From: Strongylocentrotus droebachiensis
Lineage: Eukaryota; Echinodermata; Echinoidea; Camarodonta; Strongylocentrotidae
Assembly (NCBI GenBank): GCA_035222895.1
Contig: JAVYIG010007526.1
Coordinates: forward strand, 37,044-101,043
Reading direction: 5' to 3'
DNA: 64,000 bases
Position 1 is the stretch's first letter; each line of letters starts with the position of its first letter. The notes under the pieces are model-generated. The model was given only the letters and a program-made list of their open reading frames with translations, did no database searches and was not told the DNA's origin. A program made the position numbers and the translations under genes. Below, piece by piece: positions 32,240 through 42,139 of this stretch.

Positions 32240-33010
32240 AAGGTTCCAGATGAAATGCAAATTAAAATGTGTGCTCCTCTACACAAAAAGGGACAAACAA
32301 GAAACAAATAACTGCATTAAAAAAATCGGTTCTACCTAATATAGGTTTTAAAAATTGATAATTATCAGAATTTTCAACAACAAAAAATGAGGCATTTTAG
32401 TGCCATCAACATGGATTTCGAAAGAAAAAGAGTTCAAAATTGACTTTCATGAGCTTCATAAATTAAACTTTGAAATATGTAGATCAAGGGCAAGTAAACT
32501 TGGTATCTTCAACGATTTTAAGAAAGCTTTTTACACAATTGATTACAACATTTATTAATAGGTAAACTATGACAATTAGGCATTTGATGGTTACGTCTTG
32601 AATGAATTACGATCTCTTAGTAACCGAAATCTGTTTGTTGAATGTAGTTAAACGTTATCTAAAATGAAGAAACTTAGATGCGGTGTTCCACAATAAACAA
32701 TGTTAAGTTCAACCCTGTTTTCATCCATATCAATGATCTGTCATCAGCTACTGATTATTTCACTTTCTGGCCATTTGCCGATGATGCAGACCTATTACAT
32801 ATCTTTCCAGATGTCTAGGGCAAAATTAATGTAAATAAAGTATATACAAAACATACAGATAATACAAAATTGGTGCATCGGAATCAAACTCATAACTAAA
32901 TTCATGAAAGCTAATTTCAGGTTAATAAGAAGTAGGAGGAACAAAACATAGGTATCAATGGTAAACTGAAAATCGATGAAAAAGTAATTACATAATTTGA
33001 TGTTGTCTTC
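32240..33010 (+). pseudogene. Decayed non-LTR reverse transcriptase
   Basis: Read across frames and stops, the plus strand shows reverse transcriptase landmarks in order: PLHKKG (about 32280), GFR (about 32415), FNDFKKAF (motif A, about 32508), LRCGVPQ followed by a stop (motif B, about 32672), IHIND-like sequence, and FADDAD (motif C, about 32776). A KLKIDEK stretch lies further on. The motif set is that of a Jockey/CR1/RTE-like LINE. Several stops and frameshifts make it a dead fragment without endonuclease or intact ends. Confidence 0.75.
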
Positions 33011-33640
33011 TTTATTCAGAATAGCATTATACATATGACTATTCTAAGATATATATCTTAGAATAGTTATATTCTTTTTTTAAATCGGTGTATGGTAAAG
33101 AAAGTTGAAGTGTTTAGATTGCAAAACTAAGATCCAAGGCGTACTTTGATATTATTATATAAGGCATTTATATAAATTCATACGCCACATATTGTAATAG
33201 ATATCTCTGAAATTATAGAGCATTGCTATTTCATAACATAAAACAGAAGGTCTAGCTTTACATCTTCAAAAATAAAAACGACAGTCACGACACAAAATAA
33301 ATTTCATTGTCTTTTGTGGGCAGTAAAATGGAATAGATCACCTTGATTAACACGATTGACAAGGTCTAGAATTAGGTTTCGGAATTCTGTTACAAGACAT
33401 TGTTGAACACATCATTAATTGTAAACAAATGCAAATAGTCTTTACAATGTGTATGTACAACAATTCGATTTCATTTTATCAGTTTGTTTATTGTAAGACG
33501 TTGTTAAGGTCCCCTTAATTTTGACGTGTCGATTCTAATAGTAAATTCGATTATTTTTGTTTACTTTTGTACGTAATTTAATTGCACCAACAAATATAAA
33601 CTGAAAGGATTACGGCCCAATATATCATGGTAATGTTTTA
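33011..33640. other. No gene; short palindrome
   Basis: A 20-odd-base palindrome (CTATTCTAAGATATATATCT, then TAGAATAG) sits at about 33038-33067. Otherwise AT-rich unassigned sequence, possibly the downstream part of the decayed LINE. Confidence 0.4.
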
Positions 33641-33649
33641 GGGAATAGT

Positions 33650-34362
33650 AATATTCGCATTGTTGATGAATTTTAGCAACAATCGTTGGCCAATGCTGCT
33701 CTTTAATACAACCATGACGTGGCAATTCACTCTTTCAGCTTGAACTCATAATAATTCGTGTCACAGTAGATTCCGCTCTGTTGATTCCATTGTTTAGGGG
33801 ATTTAGCAAAGAGCTAAAAAGTACATTCTCACGATACCGACGATGTATTATTATTATCCGTATTTCTTCATCGTCTCTTCAATACTTTTTTTGAATATTT
33901 GTATGACAATAAACGAGATTGTGGTACCTGTTTGTATTTACCAGGTTGAATAATTTGAAAGGAAACTAAATTTGAACCCCGGATCATCACCCTACTCCCC
34001 TCTCTCTCTCTCTCTCTCTCTCTCTAAATATAATCGGAGAAATGCACACGCCTTTTATTGGGGTGGTGGAGTCCTCCCCCTACCCGACAGCATTTGGGGC
34101 TACGCCACTTATTTACATGTTTTTTTCTAACTTGTCCCAGACAGTAATCTTACAGATCCCAGATCTTACAATAAATATAAAACTGAAAACAAGGATGATG
34201 AAGTTAAGGCTTTCTTTCCAACGTTTTCCCAGGTTTGTAATTGACTGGTCTTTTGAAGTGCATGATTTACCATCGTGATATTTGATATTTTGAAAATGTG
34301 ATATTTGCAAGATAGAATGTTTGTATCAATCGTGTACATAATGATGATGAAATAGTTTACAT
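33650..34362. repeat. Dispersed repeat R1 copy plus foldback-related repeat
   Basis: 33670-34160 has the GCAACAATCGTTGGCC block, CATGACGTGGCAATTCACTC, a CT run at about 33999-34025 and the closing CAGACAGTAATCTTACA. 34200-34362 matches one arm of the 6122-6386 palindrome and its right flank (GGTTTGTAATTG, TGATATTTGCAAGATA, ATGATGATGAAATAGTTTAC). Confidence 0.65.
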
Positions 34363-35512
34363 TATATTCCACATACAAGAATCTTGCGCTACGATAGTCA
34401 AAGGTAAATCACGTGATGAAAGATAGTTCGCCCATCATCAGATGGGAGAAGAAAAGTTCGTTGCACTGTGTAGATAGTAGTACTGTCTACACAGTGCAAC
34501 GCACTTTCACTAAATATAGAAGTACTATCTACACAGTGCAACGCACTTCCACTGAAGTTCAACGCAGCAGGCATTCACGGTCACCGCGGTGATGCGACGC
34601 GAATTGCAAATTTAATTTCATACAGTATAGTCTACGTTTCGTTTGCTAGCTGTCTGTTACTGTTAGTGCAACTGTGTTAGTGTTAATAATTGTTGCTCTA
34701 AAATGGCGGGACAAGTTAGATTTGAGCTCCTTAGTGGAGCGGAATTAGACAGTTTTCTGCTGGACAGCGAAAGCAAGAATACAAAGCGACACCTTAAATT
34801 CAGCCTGAAAGTATTCCAAGATTATTGCGATGCTTCAAGAAACATAAATTGTGATGAACTGTCCGACATGGACTTGAAAGCATTACACCAACTGTTGGAG
34901 AGATTGTATACTGATGTGAAATTTCGAAATGGAGAGTCATTAAGCAAAAAACTACCGTTGGTGAAGGTGATGGGACAAACCATCACTTCCGAGGCGATCT
35001 GGATGTAGCTATCTTTCCGAAGCGAAGCTGAGGACAGATAGCGTATAGATTCAGATCGCCGAGGAAGTGATAGTTTTCCATCGCCTGAAATCAAAAGGTG
35101 ATTATTTGCTTTATATTCCACATCGGAAACAATTAACTTCTTCCGTCATTTTAGAGCAACAAGTCAACAATTAACAGCTAGCAAACGGTGTACGACACGT
35201 ACAGTGCATGCAGTATAGTGGTGTGACCATATAGTTCGCGCGTGACCAAAGTTCGCGTACTAACACTAAAAGCGCTTAAAGAGTAGAGCAATACGCAGCG
35301 TATACAATTAAAGTGCGTTGCACTGTGTAGATAGTACTTCTATCTTCCATGTGTAGATAGTACTACTATCTAATATAGTACCGTGTAGATAGTACTACTA
35401 TCTACACAGTGCAACGAACTTTTCTTCTCCCATCAATAATGGGCGAACCATCTTTCATCACGTGATTTACGTTTGACCAATCGTAGAGCAAGATTCTTAG
35501 TATGTGGAATAT
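34363..35512. mobile_element. Long terminal-inverted-repeat element carrying a captured coding fragment
   Basis: The left end (ATATTCCACATACAAGAATC, then GTAAATCACGTGATGAAAGA and AGAAGAAAAGTTCGTTGCAC) reappears in reverse complement at 35400-35512. Weaker inverted homology continues inward to about 34700 and 35150, as in ATTTTAGAGCAACAA and AACAGCTAGCAAACG. The arms are therefore about 340 bases, with short palindromic repeats of GTGTAGATAGTAGTACT in each. No transposase or clear target duplication is seen. The only ORF starts where the left arm ends. It is probably a non-autonomous foldback-type element. Confidence 0.8.
34703..35008 (+). CDS. Crypton/KIAA1958-like N-terminal fragment
   Basis: This 101-residue frame starts at an ATG in AAAATGG context. 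The order of features (a LxxFLxxxESKNTKR segment, FQDYC, a helix with LHQLLERLYTDV, then KFRNGESL) resembles the N-terminal core-binding region of Crypton-derived proteins such as KIAA1958 and the DUF3504 group. These descend from a tyrosine recombinase. The catalytic C-terminal half is absent: after about residue 85 the frame enters unrelated sequence and stops. It lies alone inside a long-TIR element, its start codon abutting the inner end of the left arm. A domesticated or passenger exon is possible. The family call is by eye. Confidence 0.5.
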   Translation: MAGQVRFELLSGAELDSFLLDSESKNTKRHLKFSLKVFQDYCDASRNINCDELSDMDLKALHQLLERLYTDVKFRNGESLSKKLPLVKVMGQTITSEAIWM

Positions 35513-36005
35513 AATAATAAATATCTACAGGCTTTGGATATGGACTGCATATATATTTGTTTTGAATGTGCGAGACATAGACATTATTAAGAATATCAAC
35601 TTTGCAAATTCTGGTAAAGTGTTCAAAACTGTTGTTCGGAAACTCAAGGAGAAGGGGAAAGACGGCGTAAAACATCATATTCCTGTCAGTGAAACCGACA
35701 TCATCTAGATTCAAGACAGTCTAGACCAGGACTTTTCATGTGAACTACAACGTAAAGTTTTCATCGACATAATGACTCTTTTTTTGATAACAGGGGAAAA
35801 GAAAATGTGCATGGTATGAAGGCTGATGACTTTATTCTGAGTGAACAAAATGGGCGCCGATGTTTCCGTATGGTCGACAAAGCTACACAAAAATCACACG
35901 GACGTCGACTTGAATAGCCAAGGAGGACGAAATGTTCGAAATTACTAGGAGTAGTAGGTGCCCTGTTGCAACACTTCTGAAATACAAGTCTAAACTAAAT
36001 CTCAA
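35513..36005. other. No feature recognised
   Basis: A 68-codon plus frame (35502-35708) has no known motif. Sequence is otherwise unassigned. Confidence 0.35.
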
Positions 36006-36340
36006 AATGCCATATTTGTGGCAAATATGTACCTTTTTTGAATTTTCAGTTTACATGATTTTTTTCATGAGTTGGAGGTAATAAACCTTTATAATATACA
36101 TTTTAAAGTTGGACACACATGTGTATGGCGCAATGAAACTGAAACTGAAACATTTTTTACCACACCATAAATATGACCATTATCAAGCACATCATAAGTC
36201 ACATAAATCATGATATCCAAAACGAATGTTGTTGTTCTTTAACAGGAGGCGCATTTTCAGAGGAAAACACTGTCCATGTTTCCGTATATTGCTATTGTCA
36301 CATAAATTAGCAGTCCATGTGCTAAACACTGAAAAGCCTC
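36006..36340. repeat. Dispersed repeat R2, copy
   Basis: It shares with 30060-30430 the blocks TATACATTTTAAAGTTGGA, CAAAACGAATGTTGTTGT and AACAGGAGGCGCATTTTC. It shares TTTTCAGTTTACATGATTTT and GAGTTGGAGGTAATAAACCT with 10215-10285. Confidence 0.7.
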
Positions 36341-36469
36341 CCCCCCCCAAATAAAAAAGACAACAACAAATACAACATCTTAGTAATACATGAAGTTTTT
36401 TAGTAAGTTAGGACTAATATTTGCATCTTTCCCGAGTTTTGCATGGTTATTTAGAACCAGAGGATTACC

Positions 36470-36646
36470 ATGGGTTGGCTGTGGAAAGAGTTCACAGTTA
36501 TAAGTACTTGGGAACAACGGTAAATGATTCACTCGACTGGCCATCGAATGTTACCTTGCTTTAAAAAAAAGTGCAATTAGAGAATGTACTTCTTGAGAAT
36601 GATAAGAAGGATGCATGTAGACAACAAAATTATAAATCTTGTTTAC
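36470..36646 (+). pseudogene. LINE reverse transcriptase C-terminal fragment, left of foldback insertion
   Basis: In one plus frame it reads VERVHSYKYLGTTV and then NDSLDWPSNV, the familiar segment after the reverse transcriptase thumb in Jockey/CR1-like LINEs, followed by a stop. A further piece (IINLVYY) ends exactly at the foldback element. The continuation RSLIERT appears on the other side at 37744. Confidence 0.65.
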
Positions 36647-37737
36647 TACGGAAGCTTAAAAGCGCCACCGAGATGACGAGATAATTCCTCGTCTTCTCGA
36701 CTTTTTTGGTCCGAGAAGGCGAAAAGGCGAGATTCCAAATCTCGTATTGTCGACTTCTTGTGTACGAGAAGGTGAAAAGGCGAGATTCCAAATCTCGTCT
36801 TTTCGACTTCTCAGCTACATACAGAAGCTTAAAAGTGCCACCGAGATGACGAGATAATTCATCGTCTTCTCGACTATTTTGATCCGAGAAGGCAAGAAGG
36901 CGTGATCTGGCATTTCGTCTTCTCAGCCTCTTTTGGTCCAGGAAGGCGAGATTCCAAATCTCGTCTTCTCGACTTCTCGGGTATGAGAAGATGCGAAGGT
37001 GAGATTTCAAAACTCGTCTTCTCGACTTCTTGGGTACAAGAAGGTGACAAAGCGAGATTCCAAATCTCATCTTCTCGACTTCTCGGGTACGAGAAGGTGA
37101 CAAAGCGAGATTTGAAATATCATCTTCTCGACTTCTCGGGTACGGGAAAGTGAGAAGTCGAGATTCCCAATCTCGTCTCTTCGACTTTCCGGGTACAAGA
37201 AGGTGAGAAGTCGAGATTACAAATGTTGTCTTCTCGACTTCTCGGGTACAAGATGGTGAGCAAGCGAGATTCCAAATCTGTTGTAGGAATTAGATTTTAG
37301 TAGAACTTGTGGACCTATAAATTATATAGCCCGTAGCCATATCGAGGCATCCAGAAGCTCTTCAATTTCAGCCAATGAAGAGTTTCAAGATTTTCGTTTT
37401 TCCATGAATTTTACCTCGTAATGTGAATACAGAAAAAGACATATTGTTAAGTTGTATTAATAAATACTTAAAGCGTACGAAATATATAAATACTATCGGT
37501 TTTTAATATCTAAAATATTATAGAACTCAAATAGTAAATCGTATCTGGATTGCATTACCTCTTTGTACGCTACATGACGCGAGACGAGAATTGGAATCTC
37601 GCCTTCTCGCCTTCTCGGACCAAAAAAGGCCTAGAAGACGAGATGCCGGATCACGCCTTCTCGACTTCTCGGACCAAAAAAGTCGAGAAAGACGAGGAAT
37701 TATCTCGTCATCTCGGTGACACTTTTAAGCTTCCGTA
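36647..37737. mobile_element. Foldback element made of hairpin repeats, inserted in a LINE
   Basis: It begins TACGGAAGCTTAAAAGCGCC and ends with the inverted form CTTTTAAGCTTCCGTA. The first and last 150-180 bases are inverted repeats (CACCGAGATGACGAGATAAT, GTCTTCTCGACTTTTTTGGT). From 36725 to 37290 a unit of about 55-60 bases repeats. Each unit holds two short hairpins: CGAGATT-CCA-AATCTCG and CTTCTCG-GGTA-CGAGAAG. A 5-base TTTAC flanks both ends (36642-36646 and 37739-37743, with one extra T on the right) and may be the target duplication. No transposase. Open frames in it are repeat-derived. Confidence 0.85.
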
Positions 37738-37743
37738 TTTTAC

Positions 37744-37870
37744 AGATCATTGATCGAGAGAACAGCTACAGACAACAAAATATGCTTTTTTGGGAATGCA
37801 ACTAAAAAAGATAAGAAGAATATTTGATGTTAGTTTATTTTGCCTTCAAGGTAAGGTTGCTTTACTAAGC
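37744..37870 (+). pseudogene. LINE fragment, right of foldback insertion
   Basis: The sequence AGATCATTGATCGAGAGAAC reads RSLIERT and continues TDNKICFFGNATKKDKKN. This suits the FYxSxIxS...WFGN region of Jockey/CR1-like LINEs and the left piece's ending VYY. It decays after about 40 codons. Confidence 0.55.
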
Positions 37871-39113
37871 TTTTTCGGAGGGGTTTATCACGTGATGCCA
37901 GCAGCAAACAACATCTGCTACTGCTGTTCGTGCGAGGGGAAAATCGTCGGTTTCCGGTAGGATAGCGCTACCATTAAATGAAAGCTTTTAAAATTGTCAA
38001 TCGTAGGGATTCGGGTATGAATGTTTTGTAGCATCTGTCTTATTCATTCGTATCTTTTATCAAGTATTTAAGCCCCAATATTTAAGAATTATTATAAAGA
38101 TTTGGTTGTATACAGGTATCGACAAGTGTTAAGTATGGTATGAAGGATATTCGATCTTTAGGGGAAATGTTTCGTAGGCTAAATACAGCTTTCAGGGCTG
38201 TGTTCATCAGGTTTTTATTGCGTGTGTAAACGTGCCAGATGGTGTGAATTTAATTCCTAAATAATTGTATTCGTCACTTGACTGTGTCTATTTGGTGTTA
38301 AACATAACAAAACGTTACTATTCACTATCCATCCTGCCTCTTTAAAAATCATTACAATTGACTTTCCCGTATGAATTAATTAATTAAATGACTAACTTTT
38401 TTGTCATTGGCAATAACATGCATGAAATGAGCTATAAGGGTAGCATACAAGAGTATCTTTTACAACAATAACCCACTTCTTGTAATTAAACTGCTTGAAT
38501 CTTTGCGCAGCACAAAACGGTCGACCATTCGGTACAAGGGTTTGAAAATCAGAATATTTAATAAAACAACTGCAATTCCTATATTCGATTAACGGTCTTT
38601 ATCCCCCCCAACAACAAAAAAAGAAAAAGAAAAGAAGATTCAAACTCTTTCGTTTTGAGGGAAGTTCTAAATTAATATGATCTTTTAAATGCAGGTGGAA
38701 GTTAACCTTTTCATTTGTTTGGCCTGCAAATGGGACATAGTAGCTTTACCAAAAAAATACTCTCAGAGTTTGATGTATATTGGCTCATTGAGTCACCTAT
38801 TCAAAAGGGTAACAAATCCACTAGACGCATGGAATGGTATGATTTATTGTTATGTCCTCGAAGCACAGATTTCATGTGATTTAACATGTAAACAAACGTT
38901 GGGTTCGTCCTATTTAATTCAATGATTCCATATTGCGAGGTCACTATTGCTGCCAGTAGTATCGCAACGTACTATGACAGGTGTAGATGTGTTTTAAGAG
39001 AGCGCTTACTACTCACCTTTTTAATAGGTGTATTCATTGATTATTTTAAATTTATATTGTAAAGCATATTGAGAGGGCATGATACATATTTTACCACTAT
39101 TATAACGCATGTT
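37871..39113. other. No gene recognised
   Basis: AT-rich sequence. A 78-codon plus frame at 38689-38925 shows no known domain and no splice context I would defend. Confidence 0.35.
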
Positions 39114-39393
39114 TAATAAAATTTAAAGAGTAGACAACGATTTAAAATGGTTTATTGACAGGCTGACAAAATGTAGGTCAAGAGGTTGTTTACATTTTTG
39201 AGGGAAATTCACGCGCTAGGAAATGTAATACTTTGTATTACATTGGAAGGAAATGTACAAGCGTATGTACGCTTATCAAGCAAGCGCGGAAAACACCGCC
39301 AGCAAATTAAAAATAGCACGAAGGGGCTTTCATTCTAGTTATGGCTTTCATTTTGAATGGACAAGAAGAAAAATTTACGGAGTCTAAAACATT
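39114..39393 (+). repeat. Ngaro-2 repeat A1
   Basis: 280 bases from TAATAAAATTTAAAGAG to GAGTCTAAAACATT, repeated at 42961-43240 without an obvious difference. What follows A1 (ATTAGACG) differs from what follows A2 (CCCACC). Confidence 0.95.
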
Positions 39394-39589
39394 ATTAGAC
39401 GATTTGGATTAATACTAAAGTTAGCACTGCACTGGAATAATTAGTTGGATATATAACGCTGAATTATTTCTTCTCGTGAGCGACCAGCGGGATTATACTC
39501 GGGTTTTGGGCTGGCCTTTGTCGTTGGGCCTGATTAGAAAGGAGAGTCCATATCATTATTTTGGCCTGGTCGCACATCACACAGTGGCA

Positions 39590-40032
39590 TCACGGCATAG
39601 GCGGGATCGAATGCTGCGTTTCACGGACGTGGCCCAGTCACCGGCAGTGCACCACATCGCCGGGTGAGTCTCTCTTTAAGGGAATCGAAAACTGATCCGA
39701 GGGGAAACGGTTGCACCATTTCAATACACGAAATTGAGGCGGGTAGTTGTCCCGTAAAGGCGGTCCTTAGATATTTGAAAATGCGCCCGGGAAGTGGGGA
39801 GGCTTTCTTTTGCTCATATGGTTCACTTCCTCTCACCAGGCATGAGTTCAGTGCCATGATGAAGAGATGCATGTCATACAGGGATATGTTGGCGGCGAAG
39901 TTTTCCTCCCATTCTTTTCGTATAGGTGCGGCTACAACCGCTGCTATGGCGGGCTGCTCGGACGCCCAAATACAGCACATGGGTCGATGGGCTTCCTCCG
40001 CGCATCGCAGATATATTGATATGGTTGTTTAA
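39590..40032 (+). pseudogene. Ngaro-2 tyrosine recombinase, N-terminally truncated
   Basis: From about 39664 the frame encodes the C-terminal catalytic half: ESKTDPRGNG (lysine of the beta-hairpin), then SSHSFRIGAATTAAM (His and Arg), HMGRW and HRRYI (Tyr nucleophile). It is closely similar to the recombinase at 21019-21927. The segment with the first catalytic Arg (LRxGEF) and the core-binding domain are absent, and the frame begins without an ATG. It ends with a normal stop about 320 bases before the hydrolase. With no first Arg it should be inactive on its own. Confidence 0.88.
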
Positions 40033-40352
40033 ATATGAGCAATGTTGCAAAGTACCGTTGGGGTTGATTTGATTTGATTTGATTCGCCAGGTATACGTAC
40101 AAAATATAACAGAGTGAATGATGAGGTCAATAATGTAAGGGTGAGGCCGCATACACAGGAATGAATATATGTATAATATACAGATGAATAAGTCCCTCGC
40201 CTCGAGAGGTTAAATAAGCTAATAATAATAATAGCAATAATAATCATAATGGTGCTACAACATGAAAATGAAAACGAAGTCAAGCAGACAACAAACACAC
40301 ATGCAAAACAAGAGCAAGAAAATACAATGGGATTTCAAGTTCACATTAATGC

Positions 40353-40958
40353 ATGTTCTTTGGAATACAAAATGCTGCCCAGTCCTCTTTTCTTATTTTG
40401 TCCACAGAACAAATATGGATAGTAGGCGACTCTATCCTTTTCTGGGCCCATCGCAGGGCGGAGCGGACTGGCTGCGCCGATATGGATTTGGGGACGGTCA
40501 TCCATTGGGCTGGAAAGCGGGGCCTTCGCTTGGACCAAACAAACGCATGGCTAGAGTCGATTACCAGTGGCCTGACGAAGCCGACCGTTTTAGTGTTACA
40601 CGTGGGCACGAATGACATAGAGGGATGTTCGAAGAGGGCGATGGCGAATGCGGTGAACAGATTAATCACATCGAACACTGAGACGACAATAATATGGTCT
40701 GACATTCTAGAACGGGTAGAATATAAATGCTGTAGTCCGGAAGAGCAGAAAAAATTAGACGATAGAAGGAGGGCCACGAACCGATACGCTCGCGCCTTGG
40801 CCGGCAGGAATGGGGGAAAGGCCATTTCACACCCCGACATAAGGCATAAGGATAGGGCTTTATATAGGCCGGACGGATTGCATCTCTCCAATGAGGGTTT
40901 GGACAGGTTTATCACTGACCTGAAGGAGGGCCTGTCCTATCTCGGTTCATCCAAGTAG
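40353..40958 (+). CDS. Ngaro-2 SGNH (GDSL-type) hydrolase, intact ORF
   Basis: The frame is 201 residues from the ATG at 40353. Blocks of the SGNH hydrolase superfamily are present: IWIVGDSILFWA (block I, nucleophile S27), WAGKRGLR (block II, Gly about 55), VLHVGTNDIEG (block III, N87) and YRPDGLHLSNEGL (block V, D174 and H177). The Ser-Asp-His triad is therefore complete. These enzymes cleave ester or acyl bonds, and an acetyl-xylan- or lipid-type substrate cannot be chosen from sequence. A good 3' splice signal (TTTTCTTATTTTGTCCACAG) ends at 40407, just before TEQIWIVGDS, so the natural N-terminus may come from an upstream exon. Such hydrolases occur in Ngaro-type elements, where their role is unsettled. 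No signal peptide is evident. Confidence 0.88.
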   Translation: MFFGIQNAAQSSFLILSTEQIWIVGDSILFWAHRRAERTGCADMDLGTVIHWAGKRGLRLDQTNAWLESITSGLTKPTVLVLHVGTNDIEGCSKRAMANAVNRLITSNTETTIIWSDILERVEYKCCSPEEQKKLDDRRRATNRYARALAGRNGGKAISHPDIRHKDRALYRPDGLHLSNEGLDRFITDLKEGLSYLGSSK

Positions 40959-41096
40959 TTAAACAATGATAATGTTACAAAACACGTTGTTTGTTCTTAT
41001 ATTTCAATGTTCTTATAGTTCAGTGTTCTTATATTTCAGCGTTTTTATATTTCAATGTTTAAGTCTGTTCGGGTAGCAAAGTAAATCCCGCAAAAA

Positions 41097-41893
41097 AGTT
41101 TGAGTCCGGCACCGCAAGATCATGTTTTTGTTGTTGGGATAAGAGTGCCTTATTTTGGGAGTAACAAAGTTGTGGAGAGTAAATAATGGTTATATGGGGC
41201 AGGTTTAGGTGGACATTGGTAAATGACCAGTTTTGCAAATGCTTCATTTCGAAATGGGCATTAACGGTTTAGTCACTTCTTTGAGGGGAATGAATTAGGC
41301 ATAATGATGTGCCGGTGTTGTAGAGATAATGACTCGTTTGAGTCCGGCACCGCAAGATCATGTTTTTGTTGTTGGGATAAGAGTGCCTTATTTTGGGAGT
41401 AACAAAGTTGTGGAGAGTAAATAATGGTTATATGGGGCAGGTTTAGGTGGACATTGGTAAATGACCAGTTTTGCGAATGCTTCATTTCGAAATGGGCATT
41501 AACGGTTTAGTCACTTCTTTGAGGGCAGGTTTAGGTGGACATTGGTAAATGACCAGTTTTGCGAATGCTTCATTTCGAAATGGGCATTAACGGTTTAGTC
41601 ACTTCTTTGAGGGGAATGAATTAGGCATAATGATGTGCCGGTGTTGTAGAGATAATGACTCGTTTGAGTCCGGCACCGCAAGATCATGTTTTTGTTGTTG
41701 GGATAAGAGTGCCTTATTTTGGGAGTAACAAAGTTGTGGAGAGTAAATAATGGTTATATGGGGCAGGTTTAGGTGGACATTGGTAAATGACCAGTTTTGC
41801 GAATGCTTCATTTCGAAATGGGCATTAACGGTTTAGTCACTTCTTTGAGGGGAATGAATTAGGCATAATGATGTGCCGGTGTTGTAGAGATAA
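41097..41893 (+). repeat. Tandem repeat, 237-bp unit with a nested 90-bp partial duplication
   Basis: The anchor TTTGAGTCCGGCACCGCAAG lies at about 41099, 41337 and 41664, giving spacings of about 237 and 327. The longer interval contains an extra 90-base copy of GCAGGTTTAGGTGGACATTG to GTTTAGTCACTTCTTTGAG (about 41525-41614). Copies are almost identical, so the amplification is recent. Minus-strand open frames of 70 codons in the copies are by-products. Confidence 0.92.
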
Positions 41894-42139
41894 GTTTATT
41901 ACGATACTCTGTAGTCTGTTATAGGGTTATAAATTAGCTTAAGGGCGAAAAAGTACATGCTTGTACATGTACATTGGTTAATTTGGCCAATTGAAATGTT
42001 AATTCCACCAAAGTGTAAATAGTTAGGCATAGATATTCCCTTAGTGCACAAAAATCGTTTGATGACAACGTTGTGATTTGGCGGCCGATCATATATAAAT
42101 ATATTCTCGTTTGGCGGTAATTTGTCAAATTATGCCTCC

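Noticed and set aside
38689-38925. 78-codon plus frame as a gene
   Set aside because: No homologous family, splice context or promoter recognised; length is within chance in this base composition.
39476-39667. 63-codon frame upstream of the truncated recombinase as a separate gene
   Set aside because: It overlaps the recombinase start in another frame, contains no motif and lies where the deletion joined two parts of the element.
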